Under the pieces are notes generated by a model. That model saw only the letters and a program-made list of their open reading frames with translations, did not search any database and had not been told where the DNA came from. From positions 1 through 50,221 of the forward strand of contig JAUMVX010000015.1 in assembly GCA_030529945.1 (NCBI GenBank): 50,221 bases of DNA, written 5' to 3'. Shown here one piece after another: positions 16,408-24,651 of the stretch (position 1 is the first letter of the stretch; each line of letters begins with the position of its first letter). The translations under genes and the position numbers were made by a program. Source of the DNA: Bacteroidia bacterium (GTDB taxonomy: Bacteria > Bacteroidota > Bacteroidia > Bacteroidales > UBA932).

Positions 16408-19400
16408 ATGGCTTCACGCAGGTTCAAATGGAGAGATTATCTGAGCTGGGGACTTCTGGCCCTCAGCGTGCTCTTCCTGCTTTTCGCCGTGCTCGTCTCG
16501 GGGACTCCGGGGGATGCGGAATACGCGGCCGCACGTCTGGAACATAAGCTCCAGAAGCGGATGAAGACTCTGGACTCCTATGCCGCCCGCGCTCTCGAAG
16601 ACGATGCCGACGAGTGGCTCGACCTGGCCGAACTGCCTCCGGATATGGTCGTCTACCGCTATGTGGGCGATACTCTGAAGTCCTGGAATAACAGTTTCAC
16701 CGTATCCAACGATGACATAACCCTCAGGATCGTGTTCCCGAGGCTTACGAATCCTATGGTGAACCTCACCTCCCCGCTTTCTTTTGTGAGCGAAAAGACT
16801 TCGTTCGTCAATCTCGGCCAGAAATGGTATCTGCTTAAGGCCCTGTACGAGGACAATGTCGAAGTAATCGCGGGTCTGGAGGTGATGAATTCGCTGGACC
16901 GCAGGTCCGCGAACAATGTCAACCCCCGTCTGCACCTGAACGGGAAGTTCTCCCTCATAACCCTGGACACCAGCTGCGGCACGCCGGTCTCCGTGGACGG
17001 CATCCCGCAGTTCAAGCTGATGAACTATTCCCTGAAGCGTTCCACTCCGGCCGACTCGATGATGGTCTGGGTTTCGCTTCTGCTCTTCCTGCTCGCCCTG
17101 CTGGTATTCCTCTCTGCCCACAGGACTCTGAAGTGCTTCCGGGCGGTCATACTCGCCCTGGCGGCGGTGCTGCTCTGGATGTACTTCTGGGGCGAGTCTG
17201 TCCGGACCACCGCCGGAATATTCTCGCCCACGCTCTATGCTGACGGTGAGGTCTTCCACTCGCTCGGTGCGATTCTCGTGCTGAATCTGACCATACTCTC
17301 ACTGGTCATCTGCGTCTATATGGTGCGCTGCGAACTGTACCGCAAACTCCTCAGCCACAGAAACCGCCGCAGAAGCTCCATAGCGGCGACCGCCGCCGGG
17401 ATGACCCTTCTCGCGGCGATATTGGCTTACTGCCATCTGAGCTTCAGCAGTCTGGTGAGCAATTCGAACATCACGCTCGAGCTGTATAAGGTAGGCAGCC
17501 TGAGCCTGTTCACGCTTGTGGTTTACCTTTCGTACATCACTCTGCTGGTGAGCGTTATGCTGATTCTGCAGCTGCTGCGTCCCTGCGTCAAGCGCATCTT
17601 CGGCCGGAGCTATAACGCCTTCTCCGTCACCGGCCGCACTCTCATAGCGGTCTGCGCCGGTCTCTATTTCGTGGTCGCCTCCGCCGTCCTGGGCTTCCGC
17701 AAGGAGCAGCAGAGCGCCGAACTCTGGGCCGGAAGGCTCTCCGTGGAGCGGGACATCTCGCTGGAGCTCCGGCTCCGGCAGGTCGAGAACCAGATAGCCG
17801 GCGACGCCATAATCTCAGCCCTCTCGGCTCTTCCGAACGCCGCCTCTGTGGTGTTCAACAGGGTGGTGGACAACTATATGTACGCCATCTCGCAGGACTA
17901 CGACATATCCTTGATGCTTTTCGACAGTGACACGAAAGACCCGTCGGTGCTGAATTTCTTCAACGAACGTATCCGCAAAGGGGCCCCCATTATGGACAGC
18001 TCCCATTTTATGTACACCACGACCGTCTCCGGTCAGGCGAGATACACGGGCCTGTTCACCTACATAACCCGGCAGTACGGAGTGAACTATATGCTGCTGA
18101 GCGTGGAGCCTAAATCGAACAGGGACTATCGCGGCTATTCCACGCTTCTGGGGATGAGCAGTCCGGGCAAAGTGGTGATGCCGGCCGCCTATACCTATGC
18201 CCGCTACAAGGACGGCAAACTCATCAGCTACAAGGGCAGTTTCGCCTACCCGACCCTCGTTTCCTCCTCGCTGCGCAGTCATATCGAACACTCCGCGGGC
18301 TACTTCCTCAGTGACGGTTACACCCATTTCGTGACCGGGATAGACGAAGACGAGTTCGTGCTGGTCTCCCGCCGCCGGACCCCTTTCGTAAACTTCATAG
18401 TGGCTACCGTCGTCCTGTCCCTCGCTTCCTTCGTGACCCTCTCCGCCGCGGCTCTCACCAAACGCCGCCGCCGTGAGTACGAGAACAGCTATTTCCGCTC
18501 CAGAATTTCCACGATGCTGATGCTGTCGCTCGTCCTGACGCTTGTAGTGATGGCTGTCGTGAGCGTGGTCTTCGTCTTCCAGCGCAACGACGCGAACAAG
18601 ACCGAGATGATGTCCGACAAGATCACCTCCATAACGGCCCTGATGGGAGATGTATGCCGCTATGTCTCCGATTACAGGGATCTGGACCCGAAAGAACTCA
18701 CCGCCGTGACGGAGAATGTCGCGCGGACCTCGAAATCCGACATCACCCTCTTTTCTCCGAGCGGCAAGGTCTTCCGCACGACAGCGACCGACATCTACGA
18801 CAGGATGATCCTGAGCGACCGCATAAACCAGAAGGCCTATCACGCCATAGTCTACGACCATATGCGCTACTGCATAGGGCGGGAGAGAATCGGCGGCAAG
18901 GGGTATTACGCCCTTTATGCCCCGCTGATCAACGCGGACGGCAAGATAGTCGCCATCCTGAGCACCCCGTACATCGAGGAGAACTACGACTTCGAGATGG
19001 AGGCCGCGCTGCACTCTGTGACCATACTCTCGGTATTCCTGATTCTGCTCCTTATGACGCGCTTTATGGTGACGGCGATGCTGGACAAGATGTTCCGGCC
19101 GCTCACCGAGCTGGGCCGGAGGATGAATTCGACCGATGTGGACAGCCTCGAGTACATCAAATACGATCGCGAAGACGAGATTTCCACGCTTGTGAAAGCC
19201 TATAATATGATGGTCAGCGACCTCAAGGAGAGTACCCGTCAGCTCGCCCAGGCCGAGCGTGACAAGGCCTGGTCCTCGATGGCCCGTCAGGTGGCGCACG
19301 AGATAAAGAACCCTCTGACCCCTATGAAGTTACAGATACAGAGGATCATACGTATGAAGGACCGTCAGCTTCCGGGCTGGGAGGACAAGTTCGACCAGGC

Positions 19401-19974
19401 GGCCAAGATAGTGCTCGACCACATAGACATACTCACCGACACGGCTAACGAGTTCTCGACCTTCGCCAAGCTCTACAGCGAGGAGCCGTCGGAGATAAAC
19501 CTCGATGCTCTGCTTCAGGAAGAGATAGCTATGTTCGACAACAAGGATAACATCAGTTTCTCGTATATGGGGCTGTCCGGAGTCACCGTCACGGGGCCTA
19601 AACCTCAGCTGACCCGCGTGTTCGTGAATCTGCTCTCGAATTCCATCCAGGCCATCGAACTCAAGCAGCAGGAAGCCGCGGAGGCGGGCCGCGAGCCGCA
19701 GCAGGGGCGCATTCTCGTATCTCTGAGGCACTCCGTGAGCGGCGAAGGCTACTACGACATCGTGTTCGAGGACAACGGCCCCGGCGTGAGCAGCGAGAAC
19801 ACCTCGAAGCTCTTCACTCCGAATTTCACCACCAAGAGCAGCGGTACGGGACTCGGCCTCGCCATCTCGCGCAGCATCATCGAAAAGTGCGAAGGAGAGA
19901 TTTCCTACTCGAAGTCATTCGCTCTCGAAGGAGCCTGTTTCGTAATCAAGTATCCCGCGTCCCGCGTCCAATGA
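16408..19974 (+). CDS. Very large NtrY-like membrane sensor histidine kinase
   Basis: The 1188-residue sensor has about ten membrane segments, near residues 15-32, 216-235, 245-262, 288-305, 324-345, 366-390, 411-430, 661-682, 702-724 and 871-890. Two large presumably periplasmic regions lie at about 33-210 and 431-660. A HAMP linker (about 890-945) leads to a HisKA domain with phospho-acceptor H964 (VAHEIKNPLTP) and a HATPase domain with N-box LLSNSIQAIE, G1 DNGPGV and G2 GTGLGLAIS. The NtrY-type H-box and architecture make the NtrX-like regulator at 10824 a reasonable partner, although the genes are 4.4 kb apart. The signal sensed cannot be read. It converges with xseA. Confidence 0.9.
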   Translation: MASRRFKWRDYLSWGLLALSVLFLLFAVLVSGTPGDAEYAAARLEHKLQKRMKTLDSYAARALEDDADEWLDLAELPPDMVVYRYVGDTLKSWNNSFTVSNDDITLRIVFPRLTNPMVNLTSPLSFVSEKTSFVNLGQKWYLLKALYEDNVEVIAGLEVMNSLDRRSANNVNPRLHLNGKFSLITLDTSCGTPVSVDGIPQFKLMNYSLKRSTPADSMMVWVSLLLFLLALLVFLSAHRTLKCFRAVILALAAVLLWMYFWGESVRTTAGIFSPTLYADGEVFHSLGAILVLNLTILSLVICVYMVRCELYRKLLSHRNRRRSSIAATAAGMTLLAAILAYCHLSFSSLVSNSNITLELYKVGSLSLFTLVVYLSYITLLVSVMLILQLLRPCVKRIFGRSYNAFSVTGRTLIAVCAGLYFVVASAVLGFRKEQQSAELWAGRLSVERDISLELRLRQVENQIAGDAIISALSALPNAASVVFNRVVDNYMYAISQDYDISLMLFDSDTKDPSVLNFFNERIRKGAPIMDSSHFMYTTTVSGQARYTGLFTYITRQYGVNYMLLSVEPKSNRDYRGYSTLLGMSSPGKVVMPAAYTYARYKDGKLISYKGSFAYPTLVSSSLRSHIEHSAGYFLSDGYTHFVTGIDEDEFVLVSRRRTPFVNFIVATVVLSLASFVTLSAAALTKRRRREYENSYFRSRISTMLMLSLVLTLVVMAVVSVVFVFQRNDANKTEMMSDKITSITALMGDVCRYVSDYRDLDPKELTAVTENVARTSKSDITLFSPSGKVFRTTATDIYDRMILSDRINQKAYHAIVYDHMRYCIGRERIGGKGYYALYAPLINADGKIVAILSTPYIEENYDFEMEAALHSVTILSVFLILLLMTRFMVTAMLDKMFRPLTELGRRMNSTDVDSLEYIKYDREDEISTLVKAYNMMVSDLKESTRQLAQAERDKAWSSMARQVAHEIKNPLTPMKLQIQRIIRMKDRQLPGWEDKFDQAAKIVLDHIDILTDTANEFSTFAKLYSEEPSEINLDALLQEEIAMFDNKDNISFSYMGLSGVTVTGPKPQLTRVFVNLLSNSIQAIELKQQEAAEAGREPQQGRILVSLRHSVSGEGYYDIVFEDNGPGVSSENTSKLFTPNFTTKSSGTGLGLAISRSIIEKCEGEISYSKSFALEGACFVIKYPASRVQ

Positions 19975-20002
19975 CGGGCCGCCCGATGAGTCCCTCAGAT
20001 GC

Positions 20003-21115
20003 TCACTTGGGGAGATTCTCGAGGACTTCGCAGTCGAGCCTTCCGTCGCTGAACAGCAGTCGAATGCGGTCTCCCGCCTTTATGCCGCTGACGCTCTTGA
20101 GCACTCTGCCGCCGCTGTCGGCGGGAAGGACATAGCCGCGCGAGAGGATGCTGCGCGGATCCGCAGCCATGATGCGGGTCTGCAGCACGTCCAGTCGGGA
20201 TTCCAGCGCGGCGATCTTGTTCAGGAAAGCCCTGTGCAGACGGCTGCTGAATGAGCTTATGCGCTCGTCCTCGGCCTCATAGATATCCAGAAAATAGTCG
20301 GCGAGAGCGGTCGGAGTCTTCAGGGCTTCGTAGGCCACCATATCGGCTACGTGCCGGTCCCGGTCGTGCCCTATGGCCGTCAGGACCGGAATGCCGCAGC
20401 GGGCCATTCGTGCGCAGAGATCGTAATCATCGAAACAGTCCAGATCCAGAGCTGACCCTCCGCCCCTCAGAACGAGGATGGCGTCGAACCTCTCCCCCGA
20501 ACTCTCGATTCTGTCCAGGGCGGCTATGATGGAGGCCGGGGCTCCCGCCCCCTGCATCACCGCGTCGAACAGGACGGTGCGGAGCGTGAAGCCGTAGGCG
20601 TTCTCGTGGAGATGCCTGCAGAAATCCCCGTAGCCGGCGGCCCCTTCGGCGGACACCACCGCCAGAGAGTATGGAAGGTCCGCCATATCGAGCCTGTGCT
20701 GAGCCTCCGTCAGGCCTTCCTCCTCCAGTTTCGCGATGCAGCGACGTCTGAGCAGTTCCTTCTCGCCCAGAGTGAACTGAGGATCAAGGTCATCCACCAC
20801 AAGGCTGAGCCCGTAAACCTCGCTGTAATTCACCGCCGCGTGAAGCAGCAGCCCGATTCCCGCCTTGAGCGCGGAGCCTGTGGCTTCGCGGAAGAAACTC
20901 TCCAGGACGCAGTACTTCGATCTCCAGATTACGGCTCTGGCCTTGGCCACTATCCCCTTGGGGCCGGTCTGGCAGAGCTCCATATAGCAGTGCCCGCCCT
21001 TCACGGAGAGGGAAACGATCTCGGCGCGCACCCAGACGGCTTCGGTGAAGCAGTCTTCCAGCGTGCGTCGAATGTCGCTCTGCAGGGTCAGAAGGTCGAG
21101 AGGTTCCATTTCCAT
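20003..21115 (-). CDS. xseA: Exodeoxyribonuclease VII large subunit
   Basis: XseA is the catalytic subunit of ExoVII, a single-strand exonuclease in DNA repair. The 370-residue product has an N-terminal OB fold (about 1-105), the Exonuc_VII_L core with LRGGGSALDL, a TAIGHDRDRHVAD block and KTPTALADYF, then a helical region and the C-terminal DPRSILSRGY motif. The start is set at the ATG at 21113-21115. An in-frame TTG at 21148 overlaps the predicted -7 element TAGATTTG (21146-21153) and so would not be in the mRNA. An ATG six bases downstream is also possible. The small-subunit gene xseB is not adjacent; it lies 3.4 kb away, on the other strand, at the head of the glycogen unit. Confidence 0.93.
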   Translation of the reverse strand: MEMEPLDLLTLQSDIRRTLEDCFTEAVWVRAEIVSLSVKGGHCYMELCQTGPKGIVAKARAVIWRSKYCVLESFFREATGSALKAGIGLLLHAAVNYSEVYGLSLVVDDLDPQFTLGEKELLRRRCIAKLEEEGLTEAQHRLDMADLPYSLAVVSAEGAAGYGDFCRHLHENAYGFTLRTVLFDAVMQGAGAPASIIAALDRIESSGERFDAILVLRGGGSALDLDCFDDYDLCARMARCGIPVLTAIGHDRDRHVADMVAYEALKTPTALADYFLDIYEAEDERISSFSSRLHRAFLNKIAALESRLDVLQTRIMAADPRSILSRGYVLPADSGGRVLKSVSGIKAGDRIRLLFSDGRLDCEVLENLPK

Positions 21116-21145
21116 AAGAGGTTTTTTCTTCAGTTTCAAGTTCCG

Positions 21146-21183
21146 CAAATCTACCTAAAATATCGGGAAAAACGCTATCTTTG
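21146..21183. promoter_or_regulatory. Divergent -7 elements for xseA and engB
   Basis: On the minus strand TAGATTTG (21146-21153) lies about 31 bases before the xseA start. On the plus strand TATCTTTG (21176-21183) lies 22 bases before the engB ATG. Both fit TAnnTTTG; no clear -33 boxes are seen. Confidence 0.6.
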
Positions 21184-21205
21184 CACCCGGTTTAGAAACA
21201 CTCCT

Positions 21206-21805
21206 ATGAAGATTAATGACGCCACTTTCGCAGGCAGCAGCACCCGAGTCTCACAGAAACCCGCGCTGAGACTGCCCGAATTCGCATTCATAGGACGCTC
21301 GAACGTCGGCAAGTCCTCGCTCATAAATATGCTGTGCTGCCGCAGGGGTCTGGCGATGACCTCGTCCACCCCCGGGAAGACCAAGCTCGTGAACCATTTC
21401 CTCATCGACGGGAAGTGGTATCTGGTCGACCTCCCCGGCTACGGCTACGCACGTCTCCCGCAGAAGGCCCGCGAAGAGCTCCGCCGTGTGGTGCGGGACT
21501 ACATCTTCAATTCCGAAGAACTCCAGATGCTCTTCGTTCTCGTGGACTCCCGGCACGACATAGGCAAGATAGACCTGGACTTCATCGCCGAGCTCGGCGA
21601 GAACAGGATTCCTTTCGGGATCATCTTCACCAAGTGCGACAAGTCCGGTCCGAACGTTCTGGCCGCACAGATAGAAAGGGACAAGGAGATACTGCTCAGG
21701 GACTGGGAGGAGCTTCCGCCTATGCTGCGCAGCTCGGCGCAGTCCGGAATGGGCAGGGAAGAGATACTGGATTACATAGATACCGTATTATCTAACAGAA
21801 TATGA
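21206..21805 (+). CDS. engB: Ribosome biogenesis GTPase EngB/YsxC
   Basis: EngB is an essential GTPase in late assembly of the 50S subunit. All G motifs are visible in the 199-residue protein: G1 GRSNVGKSS (30-38), G2 in STPGKT, G3 DLPGYG (75-80) and G4 TKCD (142-145). The ATG at 21206 follows the TATCTTTG promoter and gives the usual length; the longer open frame upstream is antisense to xseA. Its last 4 bases overlap the prs start (ATGA), so the two are probably translationally coupled. Confidence 0.95.
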   Translation: MKINDATFAGSSTRVSQKPALRLPEFAFIGRSNVGKSSLINMLCCRRGLAMTSSTPGKTKLVNHFLIDGKWYLVDLPGYGYARLPQKAREELRRVVRDYIFNSEELQMLFVLVDSRHDIGKIDLDFIAELGENRIPFGIIFTKCDKSGPNVLAAQIERDKEILLRDWEELPPMLRSSAQSGMGREEILDYIDTVLSNRI

Positions 21806-22776
21806 ACAAACATAGAATGGAGTTGTTTGCCTGCAGAGCATCTCGCGGCTTCGCAGACAAGGTAGTGGAGGCTTTGAACAAAGTCCGTCCCGAGTGGGAG
21901 CCTGAGATACATCTCGGACTGTCTGATGTATTATCCTTCAGCGATGGCGAATTCCAGCCGGCTTTCATCGAAAGCGTCAGGGGAGCCAACGTGTTCATCC
22001 TTCAGGCCACATTCCCGCCGGCAGAGAATCTGATGGAGCTGCTGCTCACCATCGATGCCGCGAAGAGGGCCTCGGCCGACAAAGTCATAGCCGTCATCCC
22101 TTATTTCGGCTGGGCCAGACAGGACCGCAAGGACAAGCCCCGCGTTTCCATAGGGGCCAAGCTCGTGGCGAATCTGCTCGTGGCCGCCGGAGCCGACAGG
22201 GTTATGACCTGCGACCTCCACGCTGACCAGATCCAGGGCTTCTTCGACGTGCCTGTGGACCATCTGTGCGCGAGCAAAGTGTTCATCCCGTACATAAAGA
22301 GCCTGAATATCGAGAACCTCTCCATCGCCGCCCCTGATATGGGAGGAGCCAAGCGGGCCCAGACTTACGCCAAGCACCTCGCCTGTCCCGTCATCATCTG
22401 CCACAAGTCACGCGAGAAAGCTAACGTAGTGGCCTCCATCACCGCCATCGGCGAGGTGAAGGACCGCAACATCATCATCGTGGACGATATGATCGACACT
22501 GCCGGAACCCTCACCAAGGCGGCCGACGTGCTGATGCAGATGGGAGCCAGAAGCGTGAGCGCCTGCGCCACCCACGGCCTGCTCTCGGGCAAGGCCTATG
22601 ACAACATAAACAACTCCCGGATCAAGTGCGTGATGATAACGGACACCATTCCGCTCACCACCGATCCGAACGTGGACACGAGCAAGATTAAAGTCATCTC
22701 TATGGCCCCGGTCTTCGCGTCCATCATAAACAAGGTGCAGAACTACGAGCCTATCAGCACCGAATTCGTGAATTAG
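21802..22776 (+). CDS. prs: Ribose-phosphate pyrophosphokinase
   Basis: Prs makes PRPP from ribose 5-phosphate and ATP, feeding purine, pyrimidine, His, Trp and NAD synthesis. The 324-residue protein shows the catalytic-loop region with RQDRKDKPR (106-114), the DLHADQIQGFF block with H140 and the PRPP-binding loop VDDMIDTAGT (227-236). Its length is typical. It overlaps engB by 4 bases, and the small membrane-protein gene starts 6 bases after its stop, making an engB-prs-small ORF-der unit. Confidence 0.97.
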   Translation: MNKHRMELFACRASRGFADKVVEALNKVRPEWEPEIHLGLSDVLSFSDGEFQPAFIESVRGANVFILQATFPPAENLMELLLTIDAAKRASADKVIAVIPYFGWARQDRKDKPRVSIGAKLVANLLVAAGADRVMTCDLHADQIQGFFDVPVDHLCASKVFIPYIKSLNIENLSIAAPDMGGAKRAQTYAKHLACPVIICHKSREKANVVASITAIGEVKDRNIIIVDDMIDTAGTLTKAADVLMQMGARSVSACATHGLLSGKAYDNINNSRIKCVMITDTIPLTTDPNVDTSKIKVISMAPVFASIINKVQNYEPISTEFVN

Positions 22777-22782
22777 AGCCTT

Positions 22783-23043
22783 ATGATGCCTGTGTTCCTC
22801 GCCGCGCTGGTCCTTGTGGGCCTGGGAGTCTTCGGGATGTGCTTCAACATCATATTCCGCAAGAACGGAAAGTTCCCCGAGTACGAGGTCGGCTCGAACA
22901 GGGAGATGCGCAAGCGCGGCATCAGGTGTATGAAGGAGGAGGAAATGCAGCTCCGCCGCAGCGGGAACGGGGCTGCCGGAAAGAACAATAAACTGAACTG
23001 CAATGAGTCTTGTAGCGATTGTGGGTCGTCCGAATGTCGGTAA
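22783..23043 (+). CDS. Small single-pass membrane protein with Cys-rich tail
   Basis: An 86-residue protein. Residues 3-25 form one hydrophobic helix, followed by [15 protein letters not shown] and a basic region with MRKRGI. I recall similar short unannotated membrane proteins in Bacteroidales (RKNG-FP and MRKRGI segments), but the function is unknown to me. The last 13 codons ([13 protein letters not shown]) overlap the der start by 41 bases in another frame, so the three tail cysteines are written in the bases that encode the Der P-loop. It starts 6 bases after prs. Position, spacing and the typical membrane segment support a real gene; the tail may be partly incidental. Confidence 0.65.
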   Translation: MMPVFLAALVLVGLGVFGMCFNIIFRKNGKFPEYEVGSNREMRKRGIRCMKEEEMQLRRSGNGAAGKNNKLNCNESCSDCGSSECR

Positions 23044-24310
23044 GTCCACACTTTTCAACCGCCTTGTGGGAATGCGCAAGGCCATCGTGGATGACACCGC
23101 GGGTGTCACCCGCGACAGGCACTACGGAAAGTGCGAATGGTGCGGCCGGGAGTTCTCGGTCGTGGATACTGGAGGTTACACCACGAATTCAGAGGACGTC
23201 TTCGAGTCCGCCATCCGCCGTCAGGTGGAAATCGCCATCGAGGAGTCCGATCTGGTCCTCTTTATGGTGGAGGCCGCGACGGGCATAACCGACTACGATG
23301 CGGAGATTGCCGACGTGCTCCGGCGCAGCCGCAAGCCGGTGGTTCTCTGCGTGAACAAGGTGGACAGCGGAGACAAGATTTTCGACAGCTACCAGTTCTA
23401 TTCTCTCGGCCTCGGCGAGGTCTGGAGCATCTCGGCCGCGAACGGAGGAGGTACCGGAGACCTGCTGGACGAAATAGTCCGCGTCCTTCCCGCCGAAAAC
23501 GAGGCGGAGGACTCCTACCCTGACCTTCCGCGCATCGCCATCGTGGGCAAGCCCAATGTGGGCAAGTCCTCGATGACAAATGCCCTTCTGGGCGAGGAGC
23601 GGAATATAGTCACCCCTGTGGCGGGAACCACACGCGATGCCATCGAGACCCGCTTCAACCGCTTCGGTCACGACTTTATGCTGGTGGACACCGCCGGCAT
23701 CCGCCGCAAGTCGAAAGTTCACGAGGATCTGGAGTTCTACTCGGTGATGCGTTCCATCCGCGCCATAGAGCGTGCGGATGTGTGCATTCTTATGCTGGAC
23801 GCCACTTCCGGTATGGAGACTCAGGATATGAACATATTCAACCTCATCCTGCGTAACCGCAAGGGCTGCGTGGTCGTGGTGAACAAATGGGACCTCTTCA
23901 TCAAGGACAGCAACACGATGAAGCAGTATACCGAGGCTCTGCGGGGCCGTCTGGCCCCGTTCGACGATGTGCCGATCATCTTCACTTCAGTGACGAACAG
24001 GCAGAGGGTGCTCGATGTCCTGAGTGCCGCCTCCAAGGTCTGCGGCTCGCTCCGGCAGAAGATTTCCACTGCCCGTCTGAATGAAGTGATGCTTCCGATA
24101 ATAGAGGAGACCCCTCCTCCGGCGTGGAAGGGCAAGTACGTGAAGGTGAAGTACATCACTCAGCTTCCTACGCGTTTCCCGGCTTTCGCTTTCTTCTGTA
24201 ATCTCCCGCAGTACATCAAGGAACCGTACAAGCGCTTCCTCGAGAACCGCCTGCGTGAGAATTTCGACTTCGAGGGCTGCCCGGTGCAGATATATTGCAG
24301 GCAGAAATAG
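23003..24310 (+). CDS. der: GTPase Der (EngA)
   Basis: Der carries two tandem GTPase domains and a KH-like domain and acts in 50S subunit assembly. P-loops are GRPNVGKST (8-16) and GKPNVGKSS (182-190). G3 motifs DTGG and DTAG and both NKxD motifs (NKVD, NKWD) are intact, and the C-terminal KH-like domain runs from about 355 to 435. Length 435 is normal. The ATG at 23003 lies inside the upstream small ORF (41-base overlap); it is required, because the first P-loop begins at residue 8. A 13-bp hairpin follows the stop. Confidence 0.96.
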   Translation: MSLVAIVGRPNVGKSTLFNRLVGMRKAIVDDTAGVTRDRHYGKCEWCGREFSVVDTGGYTTNSEDVFESAIRRQVEIAIEESDLVLFMVEAATGITDYDAEIADVLRRSRKPVVLCVNKVDSGDKIFDSYQFYSLGLGEVWSISAANGGGTGDLLDEIVRVLPAENEAEDSYPDLPRIAIVGKPNVGKSSMTNALLGEERNIVTPVAGTTRDAIETRFNRFGHDFMLVDTAGIRRKSKVHEDLEFYSVMRSIRAIERADVCILMLDATSGMETQDMNIFNLILRNRKGCVVVVNKWDLFIKDSNTMKQYTEALRGRLAPFDDVPIIFTSVTNRQRVLDVLSAASKVCGSLRQKISTARLNEVMLPIIEETPPPAWKGKYVKVKYITQLPTRFPAFAFFCNLPQYIKEPYKRFLENRLRENFDFEGCPVQIYCRQK

Positions 24311-24321
24311 CATAGTACCCT

Positions 24322-24353
24322 ACGGGCCGGAGAAGCATAATTCTCCGGCCCGT
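24322..24353. terminator. Hairpin terminator after der
   Basis: A perfect 13-bp inverted repeat (24322-24334 with 24341-24353) around the loop GCATAA, 11 bases after the der stop. The T-run behind it is short (TTT), so it is a GC-rich hairpin of moderate quality. Confidence 0.7.
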
Positions 24354-24397
24354 TTCCGACAAGTTTTCCCGCTTGTCCCGCATTCTGTTTTTCTGAA

Positions 24398-24450
24398 GCG
24401 ATGATGAAAAAAGTTGGCAGGTTTTTGTGAAGGATTAATTCAAGAATCAC
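24398..24450. repeat. Short relative of the 156-bp MITE-like element
   Basis: Against the element at 42129-42284, the left part (from 24400, GATGATGAAAAAA) matches 35 of 37 aligned bases with one 3-base gap. The right end (GAATCAC, then TAA) matches exactly. The middle of the long copy is missing. The right-hand TAA forms the first bases of the TAACTTTG -7 element of the xseB-glg unit. No clear TAA copy is seen on the left. Confidence 0.6.
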
Positions 24451-24458
24451 TAACTTTG
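24451..24458 (+). promoter_or_regulatory. -7 element of the xseB-glycogen unit (TAACTTTG)
   Basis: A perfect TAnnTTTG 8 bases before the xseB ATG, so the leader is only a base or two. A TTTG at 24424-24427 is 23 bases upstream, slightly more than the usual 19-21. The upstream bases belong to the repeat at 24398-24450. Confidence 0.65.
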
Positions 24459-24466
24459 AGACGATT

Positions 24467-24649
24467 ATGAAAGATTTTGACTACAAGAAGGCTCTGGAGA
24501 CGCTGGAAGGCATCGCCAAGGCGGTCGAGGACCCCGCAGCGGGTCTGGACGACATAGACAGATATGTCCGGCAGTCTGAAGAACTGATCGAAAAGTGCAG
24601 GGCTTACCTGCGCGGCGTGAGGGAAAAGGCCGAGGAATCATTCGATTGA
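24467..24649 (+). CDS. xseB: Exodeoxyribonuclease VII small subunit
   Basis: A 60-residue helical protein matching XseB: an N-terminal DYKKALETLEGI helix, then the conserved L-D-D-YV-QSEELI-CRAYL pattern. Four or more copies assemble on one XseA. In many bacteria it sits next to xseA, but here it is split off and leads the glycogen-metabolism genes, with glgB starting 2 bases after its stop. Being so short it could be overlooked, but the sequence match and promoter are good. Confidence 0.88.
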   Translation: MKDFDYKKALETLEGIAKAVEDPAAGLDDIDRYVRQSEELIEKCRAYLRGVREKAEESFD

Positions 24650-24651
24650 CT

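Noticed and set aside
20606-21205. Long N-terminal extension of the EngB reading frame
   Set aside because: It is antisense to xseA, upstream of the engB promoter, and has no GTPase features; the ATG at 21206 gives the family length.
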